From Trichosphaerium sp. ATCC 40318 (Eukaryota; Discosea; Flabellinia; Trichosidae): a DNA stretch of 64,000 nucleotides. Below the pieces are notes generated by a model, which saw nothing but the letters and a program-made list of their open reading frames with translations, was not told the origin of the DNA and made no database searches. Made by a program: the position numbers and the translations under genes. Of this stretch, positions 11,994 through 23,659 are shown piece by piece. The number at the start of each line of letters is the position of its first letter. The first letter of the stretch is position 1. The stretch is taken from positions 124,001-188,000 of the forward strand of contig JALMLS010000466.1 in NCBI GenBank assembly GCA_038496445.1, in the 5' to 3' direction.

Positions 11994-13231
11994 ATGCGCG
12001 CAGAAAAGTACGACGCTCTCTACGGATAGGTGTGGATAGTTTCGTTCAACGGGAACCAAATCGCTTAAAAATCCCAATTCCGAAGTATATCGTACTTGGA
12101 CATTTCCCTAAAGAACTCTGGATACACATTCTCTCATATCTGCCTATAAACGACTTGCTCGCAGTTTCAAGCGCTTCAATCGCTTTTAGCGCACTCACAT
12201 CAGCCACAAATTCGGTAAGATAGTCGCATCGCGCTTTTTTTTGAAAACAAAGAGCCGTTTTCTTCCTTTTAGATGAAAAACCTTAAAACCGCTCCAGAAC
12301 CACTCTATTTTCTTCAAAACTTAGACTGGCACGTTTATATTATCAACCAGTTATTGTTTTACGTCTAAAAATGACATTTAGTTATGGGTAAGACACATCA
12401 ATGATCTCGCAAGAAAGTTCGTGCCTACAGGGAAACCGCCTTCAAAAAAGACTTTCATCTCATTGATCCGATACATTGACAAGGCAGTACCTATTGTTAC
12501 AATATTGGGAAAATTTGAACGTGGAGAGTATCGCACTAGCACTGAAATTAATGACGCGATGGCAAAGCTTTCAAAGGTAGGCGCTTTTTTTTTTTTTGAA
12601 TTTTTGAATTGAAAAGTCTAGAACTTGCTTCCTCTTGTCTGAATTAACTCATAATTCATAGTCATTTAATGCTATGGGTATAAATTCACCATGGCGTACA
12701 GAACCGGGAACTTCAAAGCTTTGCAGAGGTATGAGGAGGCAGAAATTTCGGGTTTTTTTGAAATCAAGTGCTCGCTGCTTTTAAAGCTCGTTAGTTGTTT
12801 ATTCTCTGTCTAGAATGTTGTGATGCGCGATTTTTAGCATTGAATGATGAGTCTTTTACAGTACAAGTGACATACCCTTACGAAGATCATCCGATGAAAC
12901 TATTGCTCACAATTTCTTGTTATTCTGGGTTTTATAGCAATGTTAGACCCTTGAAATTCTGCTTAGATGTTGATGAGACATACCCACGGGTACCACCTAT
13001 AGTAAGGTGCTTGACACCTGTTTATCATCAATGTATCAACGACCAGATGGTACGACCAATCAAATTATTTAACGAGTCAAAGAATTAAGTTGGTTTTTTT
13101 AGGTTGATCTGTTTAGGGATGATATGCCACCTTGGAATTCTAATACTCGGTGTGGTATAACCCTTATAGCTACGGGTTTAAAAGAGATACTTATGGAACC
13201 ACGTTTTATTACAGGAGGACTACAACTGTGA
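11994..13231 (+). CDS. F-box protein fused to a Cys-less E2 (UBC-fold) domain
   Basis: Seen: an F-box (HFPKELWIHILSYLPINDLLAV) near the N-terminus, a helical middle, and a C-terminal UBC-fold domain closest in pattern to UBE2M/Ubc12: LKFCLDVDETYPRVPPIVRCLTP-VYH, then VDL, W, and LIATGLKEILMEP. The E2 HPN motif reads HQC, and the catalytic Cys of VCL is Asp (VDL). Known: F-box proteins are SCF substrate receptors, and the SCF cullin is modified with NEDD8 by UBE2M. Inferred: a receptor with a non-catalytic E2 module. Start at the ATG at 11994 joins in phase to FVQREPNRL through a 32-nt intron; a GTG frame upstream was not used. Confidence 0.75.
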
Positions 13232-13522
13232 ATTTAATTACAAAAATAAAAAATATCCTTCTTGATAAATACTATTTGTGAACACCCTTGTTTTGTATTG
13301 ACACTTCTTCCCAGCACGTTGTCTAGTGCAATCAACGCTTGATTTGCTTAATAGTAGTTACAAGCCGAGGAGTTGGTAGTTAAACAACTCAAAATCCAGC
13401 TACAGTCAGAGTTTTTTTTACGCTGTTTTTTTTTGTGGTTTGTTGAATTATTTTTTGTCAGTTTAAGTTGTGTTAGTCAAACTCTGTGACCTGTTGAAGT
13501 TGTACGGTTCGTATTGGCAAGC

Positions 13523-14081
13523 ATGGAGATAGAGGATACTATCACTGCTTCTTTTGGTGGCTTGGTTGTCACGCTGGCTTCTACTCTCGGCGTACATTTT
13601 TTAGGAAGCTCAGCTTTTGGTGAGAAGGTAATTAGAGTAATATACGGGCGTCACGATCAAAATTAACGTTTAGGGTGAATACATTGATAAAGAAGGTGAT
13701 ACTAAGCCAACAACTGCTTACACTAGTTACTTAGTGCTTGGCACTTGTTTTTCTGGCGTTTTAGGTACAAATACAGTATTTGATCCATTATTATTGATCT
13801 ACGTACTACAGGCGGTTTCTTTACGCAACTATTAAGCGTACAAAAGTCAATGGTGCCTGTGGGTGTTCACTTGACAGTTTTAACGCTTATGTCCGCTTTT
13901 ACTACCTACGTAGAATACGGCATGGTACGCCAGGCCTCTAGTTTATTTGTTTAGATCATATTCACAAAATGACGCTTTACAACAGGTGCCTTTATGGCGT
14001 AATGTTCTACTCAGTACGTCTGGTGTTATTGGAACTTTGTTAGGTGGAGGACCTATCTACACAGCTTTATTGCCAAACTGA
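13523..14081 (+). CDS. Small membrane protein with about four TM segments, unknown
   Basis: About 135 residues, MEIEDTITASFGG..., with hydrophobic stretches near LVVTLASTLGVHFLG, YLVLGTCFSGVLGGFF, VGVHLTVLTLMSAF and LLSTSGVIGTLLGG. Three introns join in frame (GTAATT, GTACAA, GTACGC donors), which supports a real gene. A charged loop (EYIDKEGDTKP) lies between the first two segments. No family recognised. Confidence 0.7.
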
Positions 14082-14427
14082 TTGCATTCAAAAGTACAAA
14101 AACCAGGATGATTCAGATGTCATTGTGAACTCAGATGTCAAAATGTCAAATTTTTTTTAACCATCTTGCCCCGTTTTTACCTCCTTTTAAGTACGTTCAA
14201 ACAACTTTTGGTTACCACTGGTTAATACTGTTGATGTGTGACATATGCGACATAAAAACTTTTAATTTCAGAAAGAAAGTGTCACCACGTGACTACAAAA
14301 AAAAAGCAGTACTTGATTTTTGTGCGAAGTCTATATACTAGTTTATTACCTTTTTTAAGTATGTAAAAAGTAACATATTATGAATACCATATAACACAAG
14401 AACCCAGAGAGTACTCATCATGTTTTT
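14082..14427. other. Convergent 3' intergenic gap
   Basis: AT-rich gap between the four-TM gene (+) and the stress-protein gene (-). No conserved coding signal; a CACGTG lies near 14287. Confidence 0.4.
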
Positions 14428-15403
14428 TTACTTGCTGGCTTCGTCGGCTTTCTCAGCTTTCTCAGGTTCCTCTGGTTTGGCCGCGGCATCCTCTGCTGGT
14501 GGTTGCTCTGTTTCGGTTTCTTTCTCAGCTACGTCTCTAAATATTGTAAGTCACGTGATAAGGACACATAACTGCAACGTACGGATTTTTTACAACCAAG
14601 ACATGGCATGGAGCGTGATGAACACAAAAGTTACAAATAGATCCAACCAATAGTTTTTGCATGCCACCCCAACCCTTTCATAGTTTTAGTACAACAAGAG
14701 ATTAAAAAAGGTACAAACCTTAGAGCCTACAATGAGGTAGTCTACATTTCGTTCTTTCTACAGTACTGTGTTACTTCTCGCGCAAAACAAACGTTGTTAT
14801 CCTTTCAACACGTACTACTTCCTTGCAAATTGCCTCTGCAGCGTGTCCTGAACGAGAAATCCAATCCCAGTTTTGGATCTAAACATGTCAAATTTCACAA
14901 AACAACAGCGACATTGATTGCAGTAATGTAGATCTGTAGCTGGCGCACGTACGTTTTCTTCGCTCAATAGAGTTTTAACACGTTGTAAAGTAAGTTCTTG
15001 TTGACTTTTAGCAGATTCCTAAGCCGTTGTAAGCGCACAAACGAGTTTTGAAGGTTTCTTTGTTGTACATCAATTTCGGTAACCATTTCCTTGTTGAACC
15101 AGTTTCCTTTAACTGGCTCTAGTACGCTAATTACCGCAACATGCGAGTCTGGTGATGCTAATGATGTTGCTTCCTTTAGCGCCAAGAAGCTTTCTGGACT
15201 TCCATCTACGCCAACAAGTATTTTCTAGCATAGTATTAGCACTTATTAGCCATAAAAGAGTTTCGAAACCGTTAAGAGCTATAACCGCTTTAAAACCTAA
15301 CACGTACCTTTGTAGGGTCTTTTTGGGTGCTACTGGCGTAGTACCTGTGGCGTCTTGTTGTTTGGGTAGTGCGAGCAGAGCGAATTGCAGTGCGTAAGAA
15401 CAT
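14428..15403 (-). CDS. Universal stress protein (UspA) with mitochondrial presequence and acidic tail
   Basis: Seen: an Arg/Thr-rich, acid-free start (MFLRTAIRSARTTQTTRRHR) typical of a mitochondrial presequence, then a UspA domain: KILVGVDGSPESFLAL, HVAVISVLEP, RSGHAAEAICKE, DYLIVGSK, then GWGGMQKLLVGSI and HHAPCHVLVVK. The usual ATP-loop G-2x-G-9x-G(S/T) is close to complete. A Glu/Pro/Ala-rich tail (ETETEQPPAEDAAAKPEE) ends the protein. Exons join through GTACG introns. It is divergent from the HD gene with only 111 bp between starts. Mitochondrial location is inferred from the leader. Confidence 0.85.
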
Positions 15404-15514
15404 TTAGAGAGTGGTAAGAATGGTGTTTATGGCTCTAAAGTCCTTGTACATCAACGCCGTTGATTTTAACCCCAAATTGCTGAAAATACATTCAAGTAAC
15501 ACACAAGGGACAAC

Positions 15515-16869
15515 CATGTCGTTTAATCCATACGATCTTCTTATTAAAGAGTTTGTTGGTCAGCTAGAAACTGCCTTCACTCGAACTTACGGAAGCTCAA
15601 ACACTGAGTATTGCGAAGTTATTGGTTGGTGTGGATCTATGGCTCTGGTACTCAACCCTGACTAAAGATAAAACTAACATCGCAAAAAAGGAGATCGTTG
15701 CTACAACAGACGCTCTTTACCACAATATGGAGTACGTTACAAACCTTTGTTTACAGTTTTGTTAAATACTACATTAGGCACACAATGTTTGTAACTTTAG
15801 TGGGTCAGGAGATTCTACGCGCAAAGCAAATAAAGGCACGCTCAGTTGTAAGAAAAAAAAGACGGTTTTCTGATTTTTCGAATAGGAGGGAGGTGTTAGC
15901 GCCTTTGACTGGCTAAACTGTATTATATCGCTTCTTTGCCACGATATAGGCTATATAAAGGGCGTTTGCAGGTAAGACTGAGCTAGTTTAAGTGAACAGT
16001 TTTCGAACTTTGGTTTTTTTTTCGTAACTCCGAGCGTTAGGGGAGATAACCTTGAAACAAACACGTACAGCAAGGGTGAAGGTATGGGCACTGTTACTAT
16101 ACCATTCGGAAGTACAGATGCCTCTCTTACGCATTACCACGTCGATCGCGGAAAATTATTCGTTCAGGTAATTTTTTTTTGACTTGCAAACAATCGTGTT
16201 TTACACTTTTCTCATCATCCCTTTTCGATTAGGAACGCTTTGGTGGCCACAAAATAATTGATGCTGATGTAATCAAAGTCAATATCGAGCATACAAGGTC
16301 AGTAGTCCATAGAAATCTGCAAGACACTGAAAACTTTTAGGTTTCCTTGCCCAAAAGATGAGGATCCCAAAACAGTATCTACATTTGCCGAAATTGTACT
16401 TCAAGCGTTTGTTTGTTCAGACCTCTCATTGTCTATTTAGGTTCGAGCAGCAGACCTAATGGGCCAACTAGCCGATCCGCGATACCTCAAGAAGATACCA
16501 GCGCTGTATTACGAGTTCAAAGAGACTGGTGCTGCCGATAAATTGGGGTAATACAACAGTGCTAAGCTTAACAATACTAACATTGGATGTTAGATACACT
16601 TGCCCAGGAGACTTGCAAAAAGCGTACCCAAAGTTCTTCTGGAGCATGGTCCACAAACACGTCAAGAAGTCTATCGGGTTAGTCATCAATAAACAAAATG
16701 CGTAGTAATACTTGGTGTTCATATTTTTCTTTTATGTAGGGTACTTAAGTACACTCAAACTGGACAGGTACGCCTATTTCTCCACCTTGGCTTGACGCTG
16801 ACATATTTTTAGCAATATGTTAATAACTTGTATTCCCACGTGTTTAAGGTTGATAACCAACTTCCTTGA
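15515..16869 (+). CDS. HD-domain metal-dependent phosphohydrolase
   Basis: Seen: YHNMEHTMFVT (first metal-binding His pair), then LLCHDIGYIKG (the HD dyad), THYHVDRGKLFVQERF, EHTRFP, FAEIVRAADLMGQLADPRYLKKIPALYYEF and a C-terminal helical part. The layout resembles predicted phosphohydrolases best known from cyanobacteria and algae; substrate unknown. Six or more introns resolve in phase. Start is the ATG in MSFNPYDLLIKEF; a longer upstream frame has no support. Origin by gene transfer is possible but not shown. Confidence 0.8.
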
Positions 16870-17090
16870 ATGTATATCTACCGTAGAACTAACGTTTTCC
16901 CTTTGTTTTAATAAAAAAAAAGTTGTGTTAAACGATTGGTTTCGATTTTGGTTTTGAAAATTGGCGAAATTTCCCGGAGAATTTGGTGGGCCCTTTAGGT
17001 TCTCCGAATGCAATTCCATTCTGGCTGACTACAATTTACATCATATTTTTACAATACACTCAACGTAACAACACCTCCTCATAAAGAACA

Positions 17091-18513
17091 ATGGCAGCTC
17101 AACAACAACTCATAACAATCAAAGCGAAGCTAGAAGGCAGCGATGATATCAGAAGAACAACTTTGCAAAAAGATAATCTCACTTTCTCTCTCCTCCAACA
17201 GAAGCTTGCTTCGTTTTTCAATTACAAAAATATCAATGGTGCAACCATTAAGTATCTCGACACTGATGGAGATAAAATAACAGTACGTTAACGCCAAAAA
17301 ACACATGTTCCCAAAAAAAGACAAAAAAAAGTTGCTGACTAAAATGTTGTAGTTGTCTTCTGACGAAGAACTCAAAGAAGCTCTTAATATCATTGGAAAT
17401 GATAACATCTTGCGTATTTTCTTGACAGTTAGCGCTGAGAAGCAAAAGCAACCTCAACATCAACACCAAGATGAAAACAAGACATCAGACGACGTACGTC
17501 CCTTTCTTCAACCCAGCTTCCTTGCTTTTTTGTTGTACTGACACGTGCTTCTAGAGGGAAGATATCCTTAAAATGATAACATCAGTATTGACTCAAAGAA
17601 TGAACGACCCTGAACTCTCTGATCAAATTAGTTCAACTGTTGAAGCAGTATCTCGTTGTATTCCTCATTTCGTTAGAAATTGCCACCACTTCAAGCACAT
17701 TGTTGTTGGACGTTTGCTTTGTGCATTCCACAACATGGCATACAACTTGTTGGACGAGAAGGATGAAGAGTCACTCAAGACTGCTAAATCTTTGCTCACT
17801 GCAATTCTCACAATCAGACCAATGGACGCAACTGCCACCTACAACCTCGCCTGTGCTGAGTCTCTTCTCGGTCATACGGACGCTGCTATTGCTTCATTGG
17901 CTCAAAGTATCAACCTTGGCTTTAGAGATGTCGAACACATCAAGGCAGACACTGATTTCGATAACATTAGGTACGTTTTTGTTTTTTGTTTTCTTCGCTT
18001 TTCTTGTCCAGTCATCGACTCATTATTGCCTTTAGAAAAGAAGAAGCTTTTGTTACTCTTGTAAGCAAACTTGAAACGTACCAACAAGCTTTTAGTGAAG
18101 CCTCCAGATGCGGAGAACAAGCTCGTGCTTGTGGTCGCAGAAGATGCGCTGAACGCTACACCTCCCAAGTTGATGTTCCTGCTGAGTCCAACCAAACAGC
18201 GCCTGATGCATCTACTACCAATGACGATACTACCTCGAGTCCAAATGATGAGCCTGTGGTAGTAGAAGAGAAAGAAGAAATCGAACAGGATACTACAAAC
18301 GATGTTCAAGTTGAAGAAGTTGAGGATGAGAAAGTTGAAGCTGAGAACGAGAATGGCGTCACACAATCTCAGATTAACAAAGCGAACGCTTTTTCCAATG
18401 CTGTAAAAAGCCTTGAAGCAATGGGATTCGTAGATATGAAGCGCAACATCCAAGCACTGATTGACAGCCGTATGGATATTGCTGATGCCGTATTGAAATT
18501 GCTAAATGAATAG
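17091..18513 (+). CDS. PB1 - TPR - UBA protein
   Basis: Seen in order: an N-terminal PB1 domain (TIKAKLEGSDDIRRTTL, LLQQKLASFF, IKYLDTDGDKITLSSDEELKEAL; the acidic OPCA loop is clear), a helical region, TPR-like repeats (AKSLLTAILTIRPMDATATYNLACAESLLGHTDAAIASLAQSI and DTDFDNIRKEEAF), a low-complexity acidic linker, and a C-terminal UBA domain (LEAMGFVDMKRNIQALI...DIADAVLKLL). PB1 plus UBA is the frame of p62/NBR1-type selective autophagy receptors, but TPRs replace the ZZ or NBR1 domains and no clear LC3-interacting motif is seen. A ubiquitin-binding scaffold is inferred. Confidence 0.85.
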
Positions 18514-18677
18514 ATGTTGTAACATGTTGTCCAACAATAAATAGATAATGTTCAAGTTGTTTTTCGTCTGTGTTTTACAAGTAGTACAGAATTAGAAAGA
18601 ATTTATTGCCACTTCCCTCACCAAGACCCAAAGTGTAGAGTATAAATAAACCGTGGCAATTATAGCCTGAGAGCCAC

Positions 18678-19419
18678 ATGAATTACTTCGTAGCTGATGT
18701 AGTGTTGTTGGTATGCCTTTTCCTGGCGGTACTTGTCGAACCGGTAGCTACCAATCGTGCCAAGCTGCATGACATCTCTCTCAGACGTACTATCCCATAC
18801 AAAGTATACACAGAGCAACTCAGTTTAAGCTCAAAAAAGGTACTACCGTTAATGCCAAGTAGACACTGAACTAACATAGTTTGGGATTTTTTGCCAAGTG
18901 TTCTTTTGTTGAGCAAAATCTCCATATGGCATCAAGTTTTCCTTGATTACGCAGTCTGCCTTCAACGCTCATGCAATTTTTTTTGTATATTTTGGCTATA
19001 GCACTACCATTTGTGCCAATTTATTTCATTCACAAGCTACTTTACTTTGCAGAATACACTGCCAACAGCTGGTTATCCACATGTGACATACATAGGCGTC
19101 GACGCTTATCGTAGTTTTCTACAATTGGGTAAGGAACTTCCTTACTTTAGCATTGTTGGGAAACTTCACGCTGTAACCTGGTGTATCTGCTGAACCTATT
19201 GTTTATGGACACGTGTTTTAATATGGGTATAGACTTTTAAACAAAAGAAACCGAGAAAGTAGTTCTGACGTCAACTCAACGCTTGATATATCGGTCATAC
19301 GACAATTGAAGAATAGTACGAATGTAGGTGATTTGTCCGCTTCTTTAAACACATTTTTAGACTTAGAAATACGATCAGAACGAATCGAATCTATTTTTTT
19401 TTGTTGTTGTTTTTTCTGA
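18678..19419 (+). CDS. Small secreted or membrane-anchored protein, unknown
   Basis: Exon 1 encodes a signal peptide or anchor (MNYFVADVVLLVCLFLAVLVEPVATNR) then HDISLRRTIPYKVYTEQL. A second exon starts near 19053 (NTLPTAGYPHVTYIGVDAYRSFLQL) and a third after 19229 (NKRNRESSSDVNST...LDLEIRSERIESIF). The joins are by hand and the end is uncertain, since it falls in a T-rich stretch. A hydrophobic patch (ALLGNFTLLL) before the third exon may be a TM segment. No family recognised. Confidence 0.4.
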
Positions 19420-20026
19420 CATTGATAGCATCATTAAACCGTCAGAACATTTTTATAACCCATACCACCCATTTAAAACAGATACTTTTCTTTAGTTATG
19501 CAGTATGTTATAAGCTGCCTCTTAACGGAAGTAAAATAGCGGAATATCGCGTCACGTGCACAAACTACGAGAGTCGGAGCGATTGTTCATGTTTTTTTTT
19601 TATCTAAACTATTTTACAATCGTGTTACTTTTTGGTCTTTTTTCGGCGTTGACACGTGACAACGTGACCAAATAACAAATCGTTAAAACGTACTTCCTAC
19701 CAATCTATAGATGGTTTCGGTGAAACACTGCACGACGTAAAGAAATACCCTTCTAGTGTGTATCAAACGCATCTTGTTCGCGACTGTGACGCGATTAGAG
19801 CCAAATTTAGCTTACAACGCGCCACATTCGTGATTCGTGGCAGTTTCTTGCTTGTGATATCATAGGAATACTCGCATAACGCTTTTTTATAATAGTATCT
19901 AACGGTACCGTCGCGCAATCTCAAAAAAGAAGTACGCAACTTTTTTTTTTGACACTCATTTTGTTTTTTGTTTTCACTACAAAGCCACAGCTCTGTTTAA
20001 ATAAAAAAACCTTTTATATATATACT
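19420..20026. other. Intergenic region upstream of the kinase gene
   Basis: No gene recognised. Contains CACGTG sites near 19554 and 19651, an AACGTGACC close by, and a TATATATA run at about 20014-20023 just before the ATG. Confidence 0.35.
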
Positions 20027-21489
20027 ATGGCCAAGGCTGTTTCATTTGCACCAAGTACAGGCTTCTCGCTATTAGGTAAACCTCTTATTTTTAAATTTTG
20101 TTTGAAACACAACAAATACTTCACGATTAGACTCCAGTAACTAACACCCTTATCTTTAAAGAGTCAAATAACAGCTCACCAAAAAGACAACCAAAAAGAC
20201 TTCAACAGTACAAGATTGGCGAATTGCTTGGTTCTGGACGAACATGTGATGTTTTCGCTGCTAGGAACAGACTAACACGTGAAAAAGTAGCTTTGAAGAA
20301 GGTCAAGTATGAATTCTTTGCGAAGTTCTCCGACAGAATAGACAAGGAAGTAGCAATTCATCGTACCTTTCGACACCCTAATATAATACTCCTTCATGCC
20401 GTTTGTTTTGATAAAGGTACGGTTCAAACACCAACACAGTGTATCACAATTTCAATTATCTATTCTACCTTTTCGAAACAAAACGCCCATATCGTGTACA
20501 ATTTAACCACGTGGTTAAAAAACGAAACGGTTTTTTTTTTCTTGTTTCAGTTTGTGTTTTTTTTGTTTTGTTTTAATGATGCACGACGCTAATTAACCTA
20601 GACACAGCACCTGTTCTTGTAATGGAAAAGGCTAAAGGCAATATAATAGACGTTCTAGCGGGTAAACCAGTGACGTATATAAGACCTGTGTTACGCTTGA
20701 TTGTATATCAAGTATTGAACGCTCTTCACGAAATGCATCATCGTGGATACGTCCACTGTGACGTCAAAGTTGGTACGATAAGTACATTAATTATTTGTTG
20801 CTGGTTTTCTGTAGTTCGCTTTTTTAGTACTATTTTATTTTTACAAAACCCACGTGATCATCGTATAGAATCGCGGGTTATTTATCGTCCTTTTGTTCTT
20901 TTTCTAAACACGAACTTACTCTTTTCTTTAGAAAATGTTTTGCTTGGCTTTGATGGTAGTTTCAAGCTTGCAGACTTTGGATTCGCTCAAGCGGTTTCAG
21001 ATACAGCGATTGAAACATTAAATGGAACTCCTGAAGTACGTTACTTCGATAAAGAAAAACGAAAAAAAAAAAGATTTACTCATATTTCTTTTTTAGTACA
21101 TGCCACCGGAGTGCTTTGTAGATACTGGCGATTATGATGAGAAGTTCGATATATGGAGTCTAGGAATACTTGCTTTTGTAGTACTTCTTGGTAGATTCCC
21201 CGATGAACTTGATGTTGAATCTTGTGAGGAAATATACGAAGCTCTTCGCAATGCACACGAAAGAGGTGGATTAAAAATCCAAGATTACGCAGCAGAACTT
21301 TTGGATGCTGATATGCAATTTTTGAGGACCATGCTTGTTGTTAATAGAAGGCTTCGTCCAAGCGCACAAGCTCTTCTTAACACACCATGGCTTCATAATG
21401 GCGATATGGGTATCCCAAAGAAAAAAAAGAGAAACTCTTTCAAGAGACTAAGATCAGCGACAAGAAAAACTTTCAGCAAGGGATTGTAA
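20027..21489 (+). CDS. Serine/threonine protein kinase, non-RD type
   Basis: Single kinase domain. Seen: glycine loop LLGSGRTCDVFAARN, VALKKVK (Lys), helix-C Glu in DKEVAIHRTFRHPNI, VLVMEKAKGNIIDVL hinge region, catalytic loop YVHCDVK (Cys replaces the Arg of HRD; catalytic Asp and Lys kept), LADFGFA, GTPEYMPPECF and DIWSLGILAFVVLLGRFPDE. A basic tail (KKKKRNSFKRLRSATRKTF) ends the protein. The loss of the HRD Arg suggests control without activation-loop phosphorylation. Family within CAMK-like kinases not resolved. Confidence 0.88.
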
Positions 21490-21946
21490 TTACCAAAAAA
21501 ACCACCAAAACTGGTCTTTATCCCATCACGTGGTTCTACCCTCTTGCGAAAAAAACTATAAAACAAAATAACCGTTTGGTTGTTCGAAACTTATCTATTG
21601 AAAACACCCAAGAGAGCAGGAATGCGAACCATTGTACATACAATAAAAAAAAAATAAGATTATCTTCAACTCTGTTTGTCTGTTTTTATTTCAGCAAAAA
21701 AACCGTCTCCCTCAATTTGTTGGTAATGTAGCTCTTTCCTTAAGAGTTTTGAGTGCAAGATCTTCCTGTCCAGCGTTGATAATAGTTTTTCAGTTAACGG
21801 CATTAAATGTACAGCTGTGAACCTTCCCGTGGCTGCGTATATCGGTACTAGCTATGGGCATGGGTGATCATGGCTTTTTGGGATTTTTGTTCAGCTGATA
21901 CTTCGTCTTGCTTAATGTTCTCAAGAGTTATTCTAGTCAATTACCA
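21490..21946. other. Intergenic region with an unexplained minus-strand coding-like stretch
   Basis: On the minus strand (about 21690-21935) segments such as ENIKQDEVSAEQKSQKA and EDLALKTLKERATLPTN* read openly and can be joined by splice-like sites, but no start was found that avoids the next gene's first exon. No known gene recognised. Confidence 0.25.
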
Positions 21947-23500
21947 ATGAGCGCGTCACCATTTAGAGGCATTGTAAACCCAGGTATGTACAACACCATT
22001 TTCTTTAGAAGGAAAAGCTCCAAACTCCTCGACTTTCTCCGTTGAGCGTAGTGTTGTTGATATCCGTACTGATGCTCTTATTTCTTTCGCAGGAGCGCTG
22101 GACTTTTTAGTATGTGCCATACAGGCTTTGTACATGACTCCAGAAGTCCGTAAAGCAGTGTACGTGTATTTCAAGCCATTTGCGAGGCTTTGTTAACAAT
22201 ACTGCACATTCTAAGCTTTCTTAGCTATGAATGGCGCTACGACGCCGCAAGAGACGGTCCTGAAGACATGTGTCAAGTAAGACAATTGCAACTATTGTTT
22301 GGCAATCTACAACTCGGAACTGCGCCAGCAAGCCTCGTAGGACTAACTAAGGCGTTTGGTTGGAGCGAAGCCGACAATGTACGTCCATTCTAGAGCGTTT
22401 GAAGCAAGATATTACGAAATGCCGCTAATTTTGACGAAAGCGCACTCCACATGATTTCGTTGAGTTTCTTACCATGCTTCTGGATAAGCTTAGTTCAGTC
22501 AAAGGCATAACAACGTCGTACGGAGTTGATTCGGTTTTTTTTTTGAAAGAAACGATATATGGGGTTAGGGTTTTTGGTTGTTATGTACTCTTTCTAAGTT
22601 TGATCAATTTTCTAGCATTGATTCGATTTTTACTGGAGAATTACTTCACTGTATTGCTTGTCAGGGTTGTAAGCATGTCCGAGAACGAAAAGAATCGTTT
22701 ATAACACTTCCTGTGGTACGTAATATTAAAGTTTTTGAATACTTTTTTTTAACCAATGTCAACTTTAGACAGCAAAGCAACCTACTCTTGAAAAGGCTTT
22801 TGATGCTTTCTTGGTTCCTGAGCTTCTTGAAGGAGATAATAAGTACATGTGCGACCCTTGTAATAGTAAACAGGATGCACTCATGGGCGCCAAGATTGGT
22901 AAATTGCCAGATGTTTTTGCTATCGTTCTTCAACGTTTCGAATTTGATTTCATGACAATGCAAAGAGTAAAGGTTAACTCCCGCGTTGAGTTCCCTTTTG
23001 AACTAGACATGACACCCTTCTATAACGTGGAACTATCTAAAAGGGCTAATACAAGCCAACAAGAATCCAGAGAACCTGAAGACGACGATGAAGAGAATGA
23101 TGAGCAAGAGGTAAGCTTTAAAAAAAAAACACGTTTCAAAGCCAATCTAAGATTTCTTGTTTTTAGAACCCTAATGCATACTCCTTATATGGTGTTGTTT
23201 GTCATATGGGAACAGCTCATAGAGGTCACTACTTTATGTACTTGAAGGATATCAACTCGAAGACATGGCATAAATTCTCTGACACAACAGGTGATCTTTT
23301 TTTTCTTCAGCCATTTTTTTTGACTTTAACATTTAGTTACACCATTGACTGAAGATAAATTAAAAGAAATGTACGGAGGATCAACTGGTGCTTTTCAGAA
23401 ATACTCAAATGCGTATGTACTCCTTTATAGAAAGAGTAGTGCTCCACAGACGAATATAAGTGATTCTGATGTACCTGAATGGGTAAAGAATAGTTTATAA
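21947..23500 (+). CDS. Ubiquitin C-terminal hydrolase-like protein, catalytic Cys replaced
   Basis: USP-fold protein nearest USP7/USP47/Ubp15. Seen: GIVNPG-ALDFLV-CAIQALYMTPEVRKAVY aligning to the Cys box GLxNxGATCYMN...LLQALY, with Asp at the Cys position; QVRQLQLLFGNLQ...LTKAFGW; PHDFVEFLTMLLDKL (QHDxQEF equivalent); CIACQGCKHV zinc-ribbon-like; LEGDNKYMCDPCNSKQ; LQRFEFDF; and the His box GVVCHMGTAHRGHYFMYLKD...KFSDTTV, where His and Asp are kept. No alternative splice site restores a Cys box. Likely a ubiquitin-binding pseudoenzyme. The ATG at 21947 directly precedes the Cys box, so an N-terminal MATH-type domain is absent. Confidence 0.82.
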
Positions 23501-23659
23501 AAATTGTAATGTCAACAAGTACTCTAAATACATATTTCGATGACTGAGACATTTGTTAAAAAAAGAGTACAATACAATCAGGTTGATGTTAACCGTTAGT
23601 ACTAAGCCAAACGGAACTTTTTGATTTATTGTTTACCACGTGGCTCATTAGCAGTCTAG

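Noticed and set aside
15010-15050. A 20-nt intron in the universal stress protein gene
   Set aside because: A 38-nt intron with a GTTTGT donor keeps the frame and is nearer the usual size.
17902-18453. Long minus-strand frame (about 183 codons)
   Set aside because: Mirror of the acidic linker and UBA region of the PB1-TPR-UBA gene; no domain.
21956-22174. Minus-strand frame ending VYNASKW
   Set aside because: Antisense to the first exons of the ubiquitin-hydrolase-like gene, which has strong family support.
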